Below are positions 18,110 to 28,191 of a stretch of 64,000 nt of DNA, piece after piece. Position 1 is the stretch's first letter. The number at the start of each line of letters is the position of its first letter. The stretch comes from Inhella proteolytica. GTDB taxonomy: Bacteria > Pseudomonadota > Gammaproteobacteria > Burkholderiales > Burkholderiaceae_C. A model generated the notes under the pieces. It saw only the letters and a program-made list of their open reading frames with translations, searched no databases and was not told where the DNA came from. The stretch lies in NCBI RefSeq assembly GCF_016093275.1, contig NZ_JAEDAK010000003.1, forward strand, positions 310,001 to 374,000, written 5' to 3'. Position numbers and translations under genes: made by a program.

Positions 18110-18953
18110 AGCGACTACCTGCCCTCTTGATGGCCTTGCTGCTGACCGGCTGCGCCGGACTGCGCATCGACGACAGCCACCGCTCCCAGAACCAGGACAG
18201 CCGCGTGCTCTTCCTGGTGATGCACTACACGGTGGGCAATTTCGAGTCCTCGCTCAAGACCCTGACCGAGCCGAGCAGCGCGCCCGTCAGCAGCCACTAC
18301 CTGGTGAGCGAGGACCCGGTGCGCATCTACCGCCTGGTGGACGAAAGCCGCCGCGCCTGGCATGCCGGCCCCAGCTACTGGAAGGGCCATGCGGGCCTGA
18401 ACGCGAGTTCCATCGGCATCGAGATCGTCAACACCGGCGGCACGCGCCGGCCGGACGGCGGCTGGGACTTCAAACCCTTCCCGCCCGAGCAGATCGAGGC
18501 CGTGGTGGCGCTGACCAAGGACATCGTGGCGCGCCACAAGATCCGCCCCGAACGCATCGTCGGCCACGGCGAGATCCAGCCGCGCAGCAAGCAGGACCCC
18601 GGCCCGCTCTTCCCCTGGAAGCGCCTGGCCGAGGAGGGCCTGATCCCCTGGCCCGACGAAGCCCTGGTGGCCCAGCTCAAGGCCCAGTACGAACAGCAGC
18701 TGCCCGATCTGGCCTGGTTCCAGGCCAAGCTGGGGGAACACGGCTTTGCGCCCGCCCACAGCGCCGACCTGGAAGAGACGCTCGACGCCTACACGCGCGA
18801 CCAGCTCATCGCCTTCCAGATGCGCTACCGCCCGGCCCGCTACGACGGCGTGCCCGACGCCGAAACCGCCGCCCTGCTGGACGCCTGCACGCGGCCCGGC
18901 GGGCTGAAGCTGCTCAAGCCGGCCGAGCGCGTGCCCTACACCAGCCGCTACTG

Positions 18954-18954
<1 letters not shown>
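18106..18954 (+). CDS. amiD: N-acetylmuramoyl-L-alanine amidase AmiD, lipoprotein
   Basis: 282 residues. Lipobox LLTGC (Cys16), amidase_2 domain (about 30-175) and a peptidoglycan-binding helical domain (about 195-265). Zinc ligands His40 (in MHYT), His154 (in GHGE) and Asp164 (in QDPG) line up with those of E. coli AmiD (His50, His151, Asp161). It cuts the MurNAc-L-Ala bond, also in anhydro-muropeptides, releasing sugars for AmpG/MurQ and peptides for the dipeptide/oligopeptide permease encoded directly downstream. The next gene starts on its stop codon (TGATG). Confidence 0.92.
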
Positions 18955-19957
<1,003 letters not shown>

Positions 19958-19961
<4 letters not shown>

Positions 19962-20824
19962 AGTCTCCGCTGCGCGAGTTTTGGGACGGCTTTGCCGCCA
20001 ACCGCGGCGCGCTGGCCGCGCTGATCGTCTTCTGCCTGCTGGTGGCGGCCGCGCTGGCCGCGCCCTGGCTGGCCCCGCACGACCCGATCGAGCAGTACCG
20101 CGCCCACATGCTCACGCCGCCGGCCTGGGCCGAAGGCGGCAGCAGCCGCTTCCTGCTGGGCACGGACGAACTGGGGCGCGACATCCTCTCGCGCCTGCTG
20201 CACGGCGGTCGTGCCTCACTGGGGCTCGCCGCCGCCGCGGTGCTGCTCTCGCTCATTCCCGGCGTGCTGCTGGGCCTGCTGGCGGCCTTCTATGCCGGCG
20301 CAGCCGGCTCGCTGATCATGCGCGCCATGGACATCTTGCTGGCCCTGCCGGGCCTGCTGCTGGCCATCTGCGTCATCACCATCCTGGGCCCGGGCCTGGC
20401 CAACACCGCGCTGGCCATCGCCATTGGCGCCCTGCCCGGCTTCGTGCGCCTGACCCGCGCCAGCGCCCTGGCCGAACTGCCCAAGGACTACGTGACCGCC
20501 AGCCGCGTGGCCGGCGCGGGCACCCTCAGGCAGATGTTCGTCAACGTGCTGCCCAACTGCATGGCGCCGCTGATCGTCAATGCCTCGCTGGGCTTTTCCA
20601 CCGCGCTGCTGGCCGCGGCGGGCCTGGGCTTCCTGGGTCTGGGCGTGCAGGCCCCCACCCCCGAGTGGGGCAGCATGCTGAGCAGCGCGCGCGACTACAT
20701 CCAGCGCGCCGGCTGGGTCGTCACCCTGCCGGGGCTGACCATCCTCATCGCCGTGCTGGCCGTGAACCTGATGGGCGACGGCCTGCGCGACGCGCTCGAC
20801 CCCAAACTGAAGAAGCTGCAATGA
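19958..20824 (+). CDS. dppC: Dipeptide/oligopeptide ABC transporter permease (DppC-like)
   Basis: 288 residues with the usual N-terminal cytoplasmic start, first helix at about 18-38, the [17 protein letters not shown] loop and the [22 protein letters not shown] motif typical of DppC/OppC. The EAA loop ([19 protein letters not shown]) is near residue 172. It overlaps both neighbours by 4 bases (ATGA). It pairs with the DppB-like subunit to form the membrane channel. Confidence 0.9.
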
Positions 20825-21759
20825 GCGCGCCGCTGCTGGAAATCGACCGCCTCTCGGTGCGCTTCGGCGCCTTCCAGGCCGTGGACTCCGTCTCTTTGAG
20901 CGTGAGCCCCGGCGAGGTGCTGGGCATCGTGGGCGAATCGGGCTCGGGCAAGTCCGTCAGCATGATGGCGCTGATGGGCCTGATCCCCGCACCCGGCGAG
21001 GTCAGCGCGCAGACCCTGCGCTTCGCCGGGCAGGATTTGCTGAGCCTGGACGAGCGCGCGCGCCGGCGGCTGGTGGGCCGCGAGGTGGCGATGGTGTTCC
21101 AGGACGCCCTCTCGGCCCTGAACCCGGCCTACCGCGTGGGCTTCCAGATCGAGGAGATGCTGCGCGTGCACCTGGGCCTGCGCGGCGGCGCGGCGCGCAC
21201 GCGGGCGCTGGAGCTGCTGCAGCAGGTCGAGATCCCCGACGCCAGGAACCGCCTGAACGCCTACCCGCACGAGCTGAGCGGCGGCATGAACCAGCGCGTG
21301 ATGATCGCGATGGCCATCGCCTGCGGCCCCAAGCTCTTGATTGCCGACGAGCCCACCACCGCGCTGGACGTGACCATCCAGGCGCAGATCCTCGACCTGC
21401 TGGCGCGCCTGCAGCGCGAGCAGGGCATGGCGCTGGTGATGATCACGCACGACCTCGCGGTCGTCGCCGAACTGGCCCAGCGCGCCGCCGTGATGTACGC
21501 CGGCCAGCTGGTGGAAACCGCGCCCCTGCCCGATCTCTTCGAGCGCCCGCGCCACCCCTACACCCAAGCCCTGCTGGCCGCGCTGCCCGAGCACAACCGC
21601 GGCACGCGCCGGCTCAGCGCCCTGCCCGGCATCGTGCCCGGCGCGCACGACCGCCCGGCCGGCTGCCTGCTCGAACCCCGTTGCCCCAAGGCCCAGGCGC
21701 GCTGCCAGACCGAGCGACCGGTGCTGGAACAGGGCGTGCGCTGCTTTTTCCCGTCATGA
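20821..21759 (+). CDS. dppD: Peptide ABC transporter ATPase (DppD-like)
   Basis: 312 residues. Walker A GESGSGKS (about 38-45), signature LSGGMNQR near 158, Walker [13 protein letters not shown] near 178, H-loop MITHD. The Cys-containing C-terminal tail ([14 protein letters not shown] plus a final Cys) is the oligopeptide-ATPase domain that binds an iron-sulfur cluster in some relatives. Overlaps the DppC-like and DppF-like genes by 4 bases. Confidence 0.92.
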   Translation: MSAPLLEIDRLSVRFGAFQAVDSVSLSVSPGEVLGIVGESGSGKSVSMMALMGLIPAPGEVSAQTLRFAGQDLLSLDERARRRLVGREVAMVFQDALSALNPAYRVGFQIEEMLRVHLGLRGGAARTRALELLQQVEIPDARNRLNAYPHELSGGMNQRVMIAMAIACGPKLLIADEPTTALDVTIQAQILDLLARLQREQGMALVMITHDLAVVAELAQRAAVMYAGQLVETAPLPDLFERPRHPYTQALLAALPEHNRGTRRLSALPGIVPGAHDRPAGCLLEPRCPKAQARCQTERPVLEQGVRCFFPS

Positions 21760-22715
21760 CCCAAGCCCTCATCGAAGCCCAGGACCTGGCGCGGCATTAC
21801 GACCTGCGGCGCGGCTGGTTCGCCCCCAAGGCCCGCGTGCAGGCGCTGGCCGGCGTCAGCTTCAGCTTGCAGCCCGGCCGCACCCTGGCCGTGGTGGGCG
21901 AATCCGGCTGCGGCAAGAGCACGCTGGCGCGCCAACTCACGCTGATCGAATCGCCCAGCGGCGGCAGCCTGTGCATCGAAGGCCAGGACCTGGCCGCCAT
22001 GAAGCCTGCCCAGCGCCACACCCTGCGCCCGCGCGTGCAGATGGTGTTCCAGAACCCCTTCGCCAGCCTGAACCCGCGCCACAGCATCGGCCGAAGCCTG
22101 GCCGAGCCCCTGCTGCTGCACACCCAGCTGAGCAAACCCGAACGCCAGGAGCGCGTGGCGCAAAGCCTGGCCGCCGTGGGCCTACGGCCAGAACACGCGG
22201 CCCGCTATCCGCACATGTTCAGCGGCGGCCAGCGTCAGCGCGTGGCCATCGCCCGCGCCATGATGCTCAAGCCTGCCCTGGTGGTGGCGGATGAACCCGT
22301 CTCGGCCCTGGACGTCTCGATCCAGGCGCAGATCCTCAACCTCTTCATGGACCTGCAGGAGCAGACCGGCACCGCCTATGTGTTCATCTCCCACAACCTG
22401 GCGGTGGTGGAGCACATGGCCGACGAGGTGATGGTGATGTACCTCGGCCGCACAGTCGAGATCGGCCCCAAGACCAGCCTGTTCGCCCAACCCCTGCACC
22501 CCTACACCCAGGCCCTGATGAGCGCCACGCCCTCGCTCAAGCCCAAGGAACGGGCCCAGCGCATCCGCCTGCAAGGCGAACTGCCCAGCCCCCTGAACCC
22601 ACCCAGCGGCTGCGCCTTCCACCCGCGCTGCCCGATGGCGCAGGCACGCTGTGGGCAGGAGCGGCCGGCGCTGCGGGAGGTGGGGAGGCGCCGGGTGGCT
22701 TGTCATCTGGTCTGA
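21756..22715 (+). CDS. dppF: Peptide ABC transporter ATPase (DppF-like)
   Basis: 319 residues. Walker A GESGCGKS near 49-56, signature FSGGQRQR, Walker [13 protein letters not shown] and the C-terminal Cys motif [14 protein letters not shown]. Second ATPase of the heterodimer and the last gene of the salvage operon. A 45-base gap separates it from the ATP-grasp gene; I see no terminator there, so readthrough is possible. Confidence 0.92.
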   Translation: MTQALIEAQDLARHYDLRRGWFAPKARVQALAGVSFSLQPGRTLAVVGESGCGKSTLARQLTLIESPSGGSLCIEGQDLAAMKPAQRHTLRPRVQMVFQNPFASLNPRHSIGRSLAEPLLLHTQLSKPERQERVAQSLAAVGLRPEHAARYPHMFSGGQRQRVAIARAMMLKPALVVADEPVSALDVSIQAQILNLFMDLQEQTGTAYVFISHNLAVVEHMADEVMVMYLGRTVEIGPKTSLFAQPLHPYTQALMSATPSLKPKERAQRIRLQGELPSPLNPPSGCAFHPRCPMAQARCGQERPALREVGRRRVACHLV

Positions 22716-22760
22716 GCGTCCTCGCCGCGCAGAGAATCGCGGCCCGCTCAAGACCTTGCC

Positions 22761-23855
22761 ATGCCCAACCTTCTCATCACCAGCGTCGGCTCCGGCGTGG
22801 GCCACAACCTGCTGGATTGCCTGGAGGGCCGACGAGACGGCCTGCGGGTGATTGGCAGCAACTCCGAAGCCGGTGCAGCGGCCAACTTCCGCTGTGATCG
22901 CGTCTACCTCGCACCGCCTGCGGCCGATGCGGCGGCCTGGGACGCCTGCCACACCGAGCTCCTGGTGCGCGAGGCCATCGACCTGGCGATTCCGGCGCGC
23001 GACGACGATGTGCTGGCCCTGGCGCGCTGGCGCGCTCGTGACCCTCAGCTCGCGCGGCGCTTGCTGGTGGGTGCGCTGGAAGCGGCCCAGGCGCTGCATG
23101 ACAAGGCGCGGTACGCGGCGTTCGCGGCCGCACAGGGCCTGCCCTTTGCCGCCACCGTGGTCTGCGGCCCAGATTCGCCACCGGACACGGCTCTGGCGCT
23201 GTGGCAGGTCCATCGCACCTTGATTGCGAAGCCCGCAGCCGGCAATGGCTCTCGGGGCGTACGCATCATCCACACCGAGGCCCAAGTGCTGGCTGCGGCG
23301 ATAACGCCGGGCTATGTGCTCCAGCCCTATTTCGACCCTCACCCCGATTGGCACGGACAGGCGGAGGCCGCGCCCCTGGGCTGGCCGCTCTGGTCGGAAG
23401 TCCCTGAGACCTCGCTCTTCGGCTTGCATGCCCTGATCGACCCCCGGGGGCGGATCGAGGGCTCGCTCGGCTACCGCGCGGTGCAGAGCTCGGGTCGACC
23501 CACCTGGCTGGAGCCGTGCGCTGAAGCGCCTTGGGCGGACTTGGCCCTGGCCCATGTTCGGGCCCTGGCGCAGGCGGGCTGGCGTGGCCCTTGCAATGTG
23601 CAGGGCAAGCGCGATCCCGAGTGGGGCTGGCAGGTCATCGAGGTCAACGGACGCTTCACCGGGGCATCGCTGGCCCGCCGGCTGCTGGGTCTGGATGAGC
23701 TCGGCCTGTGCCTGCGCCAATGGCTGGGCGACACCGCCATCACGCTGGACCCGCCCCGCCACGCCGCCAGCCATGTCGACGGCAGCTACCGCGTGGAGCG
23801 CCATGATCTGGCCATGCTGAAGCAAGCCGGGGTGTGGCCCCCGCGCAATCTCTAA
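22761..23855 (+). CDS. ATP-grasp family protein
   Basis: 364 residues. A pre-ATP-grasp Rossmann-like start (LLITSVGSGVGHNLLDCL, about 4-21) resembles CarB-like/PylC-like ATP-grasp ligases, followed by the ATP-binding lobe (LIAKPAAGNGSRGVRII, about 154-170) and the metal-binding end VIEVNGRFTG (about 294-303). Such enzymes join a carboxylate to an amine or other nucleophile through an acyl-phosphate. It is convergent with the NeuD-like gene, with stop codons overlapping by 4 bases, and is placed here with the biosynthetic island, though it may be co-transcribed with the salvage operon. Substrate unknown. Confidence 0.85.
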   Translation: MPNLLITSVGSGVGHNLLDCLEGRRDGLRVIGSNSEAGAAANFRCDRVYLAPPAADAAAWDACHTELLVREAIDLAIPARDDDVLALARWRARDPQLARRLLVGALEAAQALHDKARYAAFAAAQGLPFAATVVCGPDSPPDTALALWQVHRTLIAKPAAGNGSRGVRIIHTEAQVLAAAITPGYVLQPYFDPHPDWHGQAEAAPLGWPLWSEVPETSLFGLHALIDPRGRIEGSLGYRAVQSSGRPTWLEPCAEAPWADLALAHVRALAQAGWRGPCNVQGKRDPEWGWQVIEVNGRFTGASLARRLLGLDELGLCLRQWLGDTAITLDPPRHAASHVDGSYRVERHDLAMLKQAGVWPPRNL

Positions 23856-24520
23856 AGCGGCAACTTGTCGCTGCTGACCGGCAGCAGCACCGGTTGCGGC
23901 GCCGCATAAACCGCGCGCGCCTGGGCATGCCCGCTGAGCACCACCCCTGCCCCGAGCACGGCCTCGGCGCCGACCCGCACGCGGTCCCGCACCACTGCGC
24001 CCACTCCCAGCAGAGCCGCACGGCCGATGGTCACGCTACCCGCCAGTGCCACGCTGGCCGCCAGGTAGCAGTGGTCCTCCAGCACCACGTGGTGGCCCAC
24101 CACGCTGCCACTGCCCACATGCACGTTGTCGCCCAGGCGCGTGTAGGGCTGGATCACGCAGCCATCGCCGATGGTGCAGTTCTCGCCCATCACCACGCCG
24201 GGCCAAACGCTGGCGCGCGGGCTGATCAAGTTGACGAAGCGGTAGCCCAGCGCGCGCGCCTGGTCGAAGCGTTCGGCCCGGATGCGGTTCACCGCGGTGG
24301 GGCCGATGGCCACCACCGCCAGGTGGGTATCGGGCGGGAAATGGCTCGTGATGTCTTCAAACGCGTGCACCGGCAGGCCCAGGAGTTCAGGGCTGCGGAT
24401 GTAGGCGCGATCGACGACAAAGCCGGCCACCTGCAGCGCGGTGTCACGCCGCAGCCGCGCCAGGGCCAGTTCGGCCACCTGACCATTGCCCACGATGACC
24501 ACCCGCTGAGGCGTGTTCAT
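23852..24520 (-). CDS. NeuD-type sugar O/N-acyltransferase (left-handed beta-helix)
   Basis: 222 residues from the ATG at 24520. An N-terminal Rossmann-like domain (VVIVGNGQVAELALARL) is followed by hexapeptide repeats (about 100-205, for example CTIGDGCVIQPYTRLGDNVHVGSG). This is the NeuD/PglD layout; family members acylate amino sugars from acyl-CoA. The start overlaps the stop of the adenylation-deaminase gene (ATGA), so the two are translationally coupled. An in-frame start further upstream lies inside that gene and is not used. Acyl donor unknown; the neighbouring carrier domain makes a carrier-bound acyl group a possibility (inference). Confidence 0.85.
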   Translation of the reverse strand: MNTPQRVVIVGNGQVAELALARLRRDTALQVAGFVVDRAYIRSPELLGLPVHAFEDITSHFPPDTHLAVVAIGPTAVNRIRAERFDQARALGYRFVNLISPRASVWPGVVMGENCTIGDGCVIQPYTRLGDNVHVGSGSVVGHHVVLEDHCYLAASVALAGSVTIGRAALLGVGAVVRDRVRVGAEAVLGAGVVLSGHAQARAVYAAPQPVLLPVSSDKLPL

Positions 24521-26769
24521 ATGCGAACAGACTGCAGGCGCAGCCAGTCCTCCAGCAAGGCATGCATCTCGGCCCGCATCACCCCGCCCTGCACCGGCAC
24601 GGGCTTGCCCAGCATCTGCAGCAGGGTGCGGCAGGGCACGGTGGGTTCGGCCAGGCCGAAGCGGGGTTCGTCCTGCATGTCGATGGCATACACGATGCGC
24701 CGCAGGCCGGCCCAGACGCTGGCGCTCAGGCACATGCTGCAGGGCTCGGCGGTGGAGTACAGCACGCAATCCTTGAGCTCGGAGGCCCCCAGGTTGCGGC
24801 AGGCGGCGCGAATGGCCTCGACCTCGGCATGGGCGGTCGCATCATGGTTCTGCCAGATGGCGTTGTGGGCCACGGCCAGCACGGCGCCGTCGGGGCCCAC
24901 GATGCAGGCCGCATAGGGCGGCTGGCCCACCAGCATCGCTTCACGTGCCTTGGCAATGGCTTGGCGCATGTAGACCCCATCCATGCCGGCTTCCGCGGCC
25001 TGGGCCTCCGGGTCCTGGCCCAGGCTCTGGCGCCGCTCCAGCAAGGCGCAGAGCGCCGCCAGGGTCGGGGCCTCGAACAGATCGGTCATCGTGACCTGCA
25101 AGCCGAGCTCCTGCTCCAAGGCCAGCGTCAGTTCCAGGGCGAGCAGCGAATACCCACCCAGGTCGAAGAAGTCGTCACCGGGCGCCACTTCACTGCGCTG
25201 CAGCACGCGACACCAGAGCGCTGCCACCGCCTGCTGCAGGCCGGCACCCGGCTGCACGCGCGCGGGCGGCGGGTCGGCTGGCGCGCCGGCCTGGGCACGC
25301 AGGGCCGCCCAGTCCAGCTTGCCGTTGGGCGTCATCGGCAGGTGGTCGATGGCCACCCAGCGTTCGGGCACGGCGTAATGCGGCAGGCGTTCGGCCACGA
25401 AGGCCGCCAGCCCGGCGGGCAGCACCCCGCCCCCGATCGGCTGCACATAGGCGACGAGGCAGCGACCGCCATCGCCCTGGAGTTCGGCGTCCACCACGGC
25501 GTCGCGCAGCGCGGGGTGGCTGACCAGTGCGGCCTCGACCGCCCCCAGCTCGACCCGGTAGCCCCGCAGCTTGACCTGGCGATCGGCCCGCCCCTCGAAG
25601 CGCAGGGCACCGTCCGGCCCCTGCCGTGCCAGATCCCCCGTGCGGTACTCGCGCTGGCCGTCATGCCAGCCAAAGCGCTGCGCCTCCAGCTCGGGCCGGC
25701 GCCAGTAGCCCAGCGCCACGCTGGGCCCACCCACCACCAGTTCCCCCAATTCACCCGGCGCCACGTCGGCCCCTTGCTCGTCCACCAGGCGCAGGCGCAC
25801 ATCCGGCAAGGCCTGGCCGATGCAGGCGCCCTGGCCCGGCGCAAGGTCCGCGTCCGTCACCCGGTGGAAGGCCACCTCGCCGCTGGTCTCCGTCAGCGCA
25901 TACAGATTGGCCAGGCGGGGCCGTTCCGCGCCGAAGTGGGCGAGCCAGGGGGCGAGGGTGTGCGGCTCCAGGGCCTCGCCGCTGAAGGCCACCCAGCGCA
26001 GATCGGGCAGGGCTGGCGTCTGCGGCCCCAGGCCGCGCGCCAGCTGCCGGAAAGCGGTGGGCGTCTGGCTCAAGACGGTCACCCGTTCGGCCGCCAGCAG
26101 GTCCAGCAGCCGCTGCGGCGACTGGCTGAGCGCTGGCGGCACCAGCACCAGGCAGCCGCCATGTGCCCAGGCGCCCCAGACTTCCCAGACGGAAAAGCCG
26201 AAGGACAGCGAATGGCAAAGCGTCCAGCGGTCCTGCGCGCCGAAGGGCATGGGGCCGGACAGCGCCGGGAACAGGCGGGCGACATTGGCATGCGACACCC
26301 GCACCCCCTTGGGCTGGCCGGTGGAGCCCGAGGTGTAGATCAGGTACATCAGATCCTCACCGGCCAGCGCACGGCCGGGCACCCAGGCCGCCGGGCCTGG
26401 TGCGTGCCACCATGCATCGTCCAGCGTGGCACCGTGGGGGCTGCGCAGCGCCCCCAGAACGGCGGCCGGCTCGCAGTCCGCCACGATCTGCGCCTGCCAT
26501 TCCGCCGGGTGCGCCGGATCGATCGGCACGTAAGCCGCGCCGCTCTTCAAGATGCCCAATAGCGCCGCCAGAGCCTGAGCCGAACGCTCGTAGGCGAGCA
26601 CCACCCGATCGCCGGCGCCGATGCCGCGCGCCGCCAGCGCCGCCGCCAGGTGATCCGCTCTGCGGTTCAGCTCGGCATAGCTCCAGCACTCGCCCTGGTC
26701 GACCAGGGCAGGCGCCTGCGGGCAGTGCGCCGCATGGCGCTCGAACAGCTGGGGCAGCAGCGGGTGCAT
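24517..26769 (-). CDS. Fusion protein: NRPS adenylation domain, carrier (PCP) domain, guanine-deaminase-like domain
   Basis: 750 residues without a condensation domain. Adenylation domain, 1-495: A3 YTSGSTGQPKGV (145-156), A5 LYALTE (289-294), A7 YRTGDL (375-380), A8 GRADRQVKLRGYRVE (393-407), A10 lysine in PNGKLDW (481-487). Carrier domain, about 508-580, with phosphopantetheine Ser541 in DLGGYS. Deaminase domain, about 598-750, with the zinc signature His647-Ala-Glu649 and Pro676-Cys677-x-x-Cys680; the spacing and surrounding sequence resemble bacterial guanine deaminase more than CMP deaminase. The Asp of the A4 motif that binds the amino group in most amino-acid-activating domains appears to be Gly (SFGFSVWE at 189-196). 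I know of no described protein with this architecture. It follows the P450 gene by 11 bases and overlaps the NeuD-like gene. Confidence 0.9.
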   Translation of the reverse strand: MHPLLPQLFERHAAHCPQAPALVDQGECWSYAELNRRADHLAAALAARGIGAGDRVVLAYERSAQALAALLGILKSGAAYVPIDPAHPAEWQAQIVADCEPAAVLGALRSPHGATLDDAWWHAPGPAAWVPGRALAGEDLMYLIYTSGSTGQPKGVRVSHANVARLFPALSGPMPFGAQDRWTLCHSLSFGFSVWEVWGAWAHGGCLVLVPPALSQSPQRLLDLLAAERVTVLSQTPTAFRQLARGLGPQTPALPDLRWVAFSGEALEPHTLAPWLAHFGAERPRLANLYALTETSGEVAFHRVTDADLAPGQGACIGQALPDVRLRLVDEQGADVAPGELGELVVGGPSVALGYWRRPELEAQRFGWHDGQREYRTGDLARQGPDGALRFEGRADRQVKLRGYRVELGAVEAALVSHPALRDAVVDAELQGDGGRCLVAYVQPIGGGVLPAGLAAFVAERLPHYAVPERWVAIDHLPMTPNGKLDWAALRAQAGAPADPPPARVQPGAGLQQAVAALWCRVLQRSEVAPGDDFFDLGGYSLLALELTLALEQELGLQVTMTDLFEAPTLAALCALLERRQSLGQDPEAQAAEAGMDGVYMRQAIAKAREAMLVGQPPYAACIVGPDGAVLAVAHNAIWQNHDATAHAEVEAIRAACRNLGASELKDCVLYSTAEPCSMCLSASVWAGLRRIVYAIDMQDEPRFGLAEPTVPCRTLLQMLGKPVPVQGGVMRAEMHALLEDWLRLQSVRI

Positions 26770-26780
26770 GGTGTGGCGGA

Positions 26781-27986
26781 TCAGAAGGGACGGAAGCGCA
26801 CGGGCAGACGCTGCAGCCCGCGCAGAAAGAAGTCGGCGCGCCAGGGCGGATCGGCTTCAGCCACGGCCAGGCCCTGCAGACGCTCCAGCAGGCGCGTCAG
26901 CGCCACCTGGGCTTCCAACCGCGCGATGCCGGCACCCAGGCAGCTGTGCCGACCATGGCCGAAGCCCAGGTGATCGGCGTCCGCGCGGCGGATGTCGAAG
27001 CGATCGGGCTCAGCCCAGCGCGCTGGGTCCCGGTTGGCCGAGCCGAGCAGCAGGTAGACGGGCACGCCCTTCGGAATCACCCGGCCATGCAACTCGATCG
27101 GTTCGAGCAGGGTTCGACCGACCACCTGGGCTGGGCTGTCGTAGCGGATGAACTCCTCAAAGGCCGGACGCACCAGGCTGGGGTCGGCGCGCAGTTGCTG
27201 CAGCTGCCCGGCGTCGTTCAGCAGCGCGTGCAAACCGTTGCACAGCGCATGGGCGAAGGACTCCTCGCCGTTGGCGAACAGCAGGATGCAGGAGGTGATC
27301 AGCTCGTCGTCGCTGAGTGCGTCGGCCTCGTCGCGCAGCTGGATCAGCTGGCTGATGACATCGCGCTGCGGCTCACGGCGCCGCCGTTGCACCAGGGGCC
27401 CAAGGTAGTCACGAAACTCTTGCACCGCGCCGTTGAGCTCGCGGTAGGCGCTCGCGTCGGTGATGGGGGAAAACACCTGGAACACGCTACCGGCCCAGCG
27501 CTTGAGCAAATGCCGGTCCTGCGGCGGAATGCCCAGCAGCTCGGAAATCACCTGCACGGGCAGGGGGATCGCGAAGTCGTGCAGCAGGTCCATTTCGCCA
27601 CGCGCCGCATGCGGCGCCAGCAGCTCGTCCACGCAGTGCAGGATGCGCTCGCGCAGATTGCTGGCCAGGTTGTCCGTGATCACCCGGGCCAGCAGGCGGC
27701 GCAAACGGGTGTGCTCCGGAGCGTCCTGGAACATCACCATGTCGCGCACCATGCGCGAAGCCGGCAGGCCCTGCAGTTCCTGACGTGCATGCACCGAAAA
27801 GCGCGAGGGCCGCGAACTGAAGCGGGGGTCGCGCAGCGCGACCCGCACATCGGCATCGCGGGACAGCACCCACATGCCGAACGGACTACGGTGCACCGGG
27901 TCTTCCTCGCGCAGCCGGGCGTACAGCGCATAGGGTTGCAGCTGCGCTTGGACGTCGCGGGGGTCAAACAGGGGCGCGCGTGGCAT
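26781..27986 (-). CDS. Cytochrome P450
   Basis: 401 residues from the ATG at 27986, with GGAG about 9 bases upstream; this matches the usual length of soluble bacterial P450s. The haem-thiolate loop FGHGRHSCLG holds Cys349, the K-helix ExxR is EFIR, and the I-helix oxygen-activation motif reads NGEES in place of the common AGxET. First gene of the minus-strand trio P450, adenylation-carrier-deaminase, NeuD-like. P450s next to stand-alone adenylation-carrier proteins (novobiocin and nikkomycin pathways) oxidise the carrier-bound aminoacyl group; the same role is inferred here. Redox partner genes are not in the window. Confidence 0.92.
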   Translation of the reverse strand: MPRAPLFDPRDVQAQLQPYALYARLREEDPVHRSPFGMWVLSRDADVRVALRDPRFSSRPSRFSVHARQELQGLPASRMVRDMVMFQDAPEHTRLRRLLARVITDNLASNLRERILHCVDELLAPHAARGEMDLLHDFAIPLPVQVISELLGIPPQDRHLLKRWAGSVFQVFSPITDASAYRELNGAVQEFRDYLGPLVQRRRREPQRDVISQLIQLRDEADALSDDELITSCILLFANGEESFAHALCNGLHALLNDAGQLQQLRADPSLVRPAFEEFIRYDSPAQVVGRTLLEPIELHGRVIPKGVPVYLLLGSANRDPARWAEPDRFDIRRADADHLGFGHGRHSCLGAGIARLEAQVALTRLLERLQGLAVAEADPPWRADFFLRGLQRLPVRFRPF

Positions 27987-28191
27987 GGGCGGTGCTCCGG
28001 CGGCGTCTACCAGAGCGATCTTTTCGCAGGGCCGGGGCCGTCGGCCCGGGAGGGCGCGGACTCTACCATCGGGGACATCCCCCAAGTAGTGCGCTCCTGG
28101 GCGTGCGGCAGGCGTGAGAGCATCGCGCCCCCCACGCGCAGCCGTCGCCTGCGCGCGCCCTTCAGCCCCTGTTTGCACGCTTCTCTTGGCC

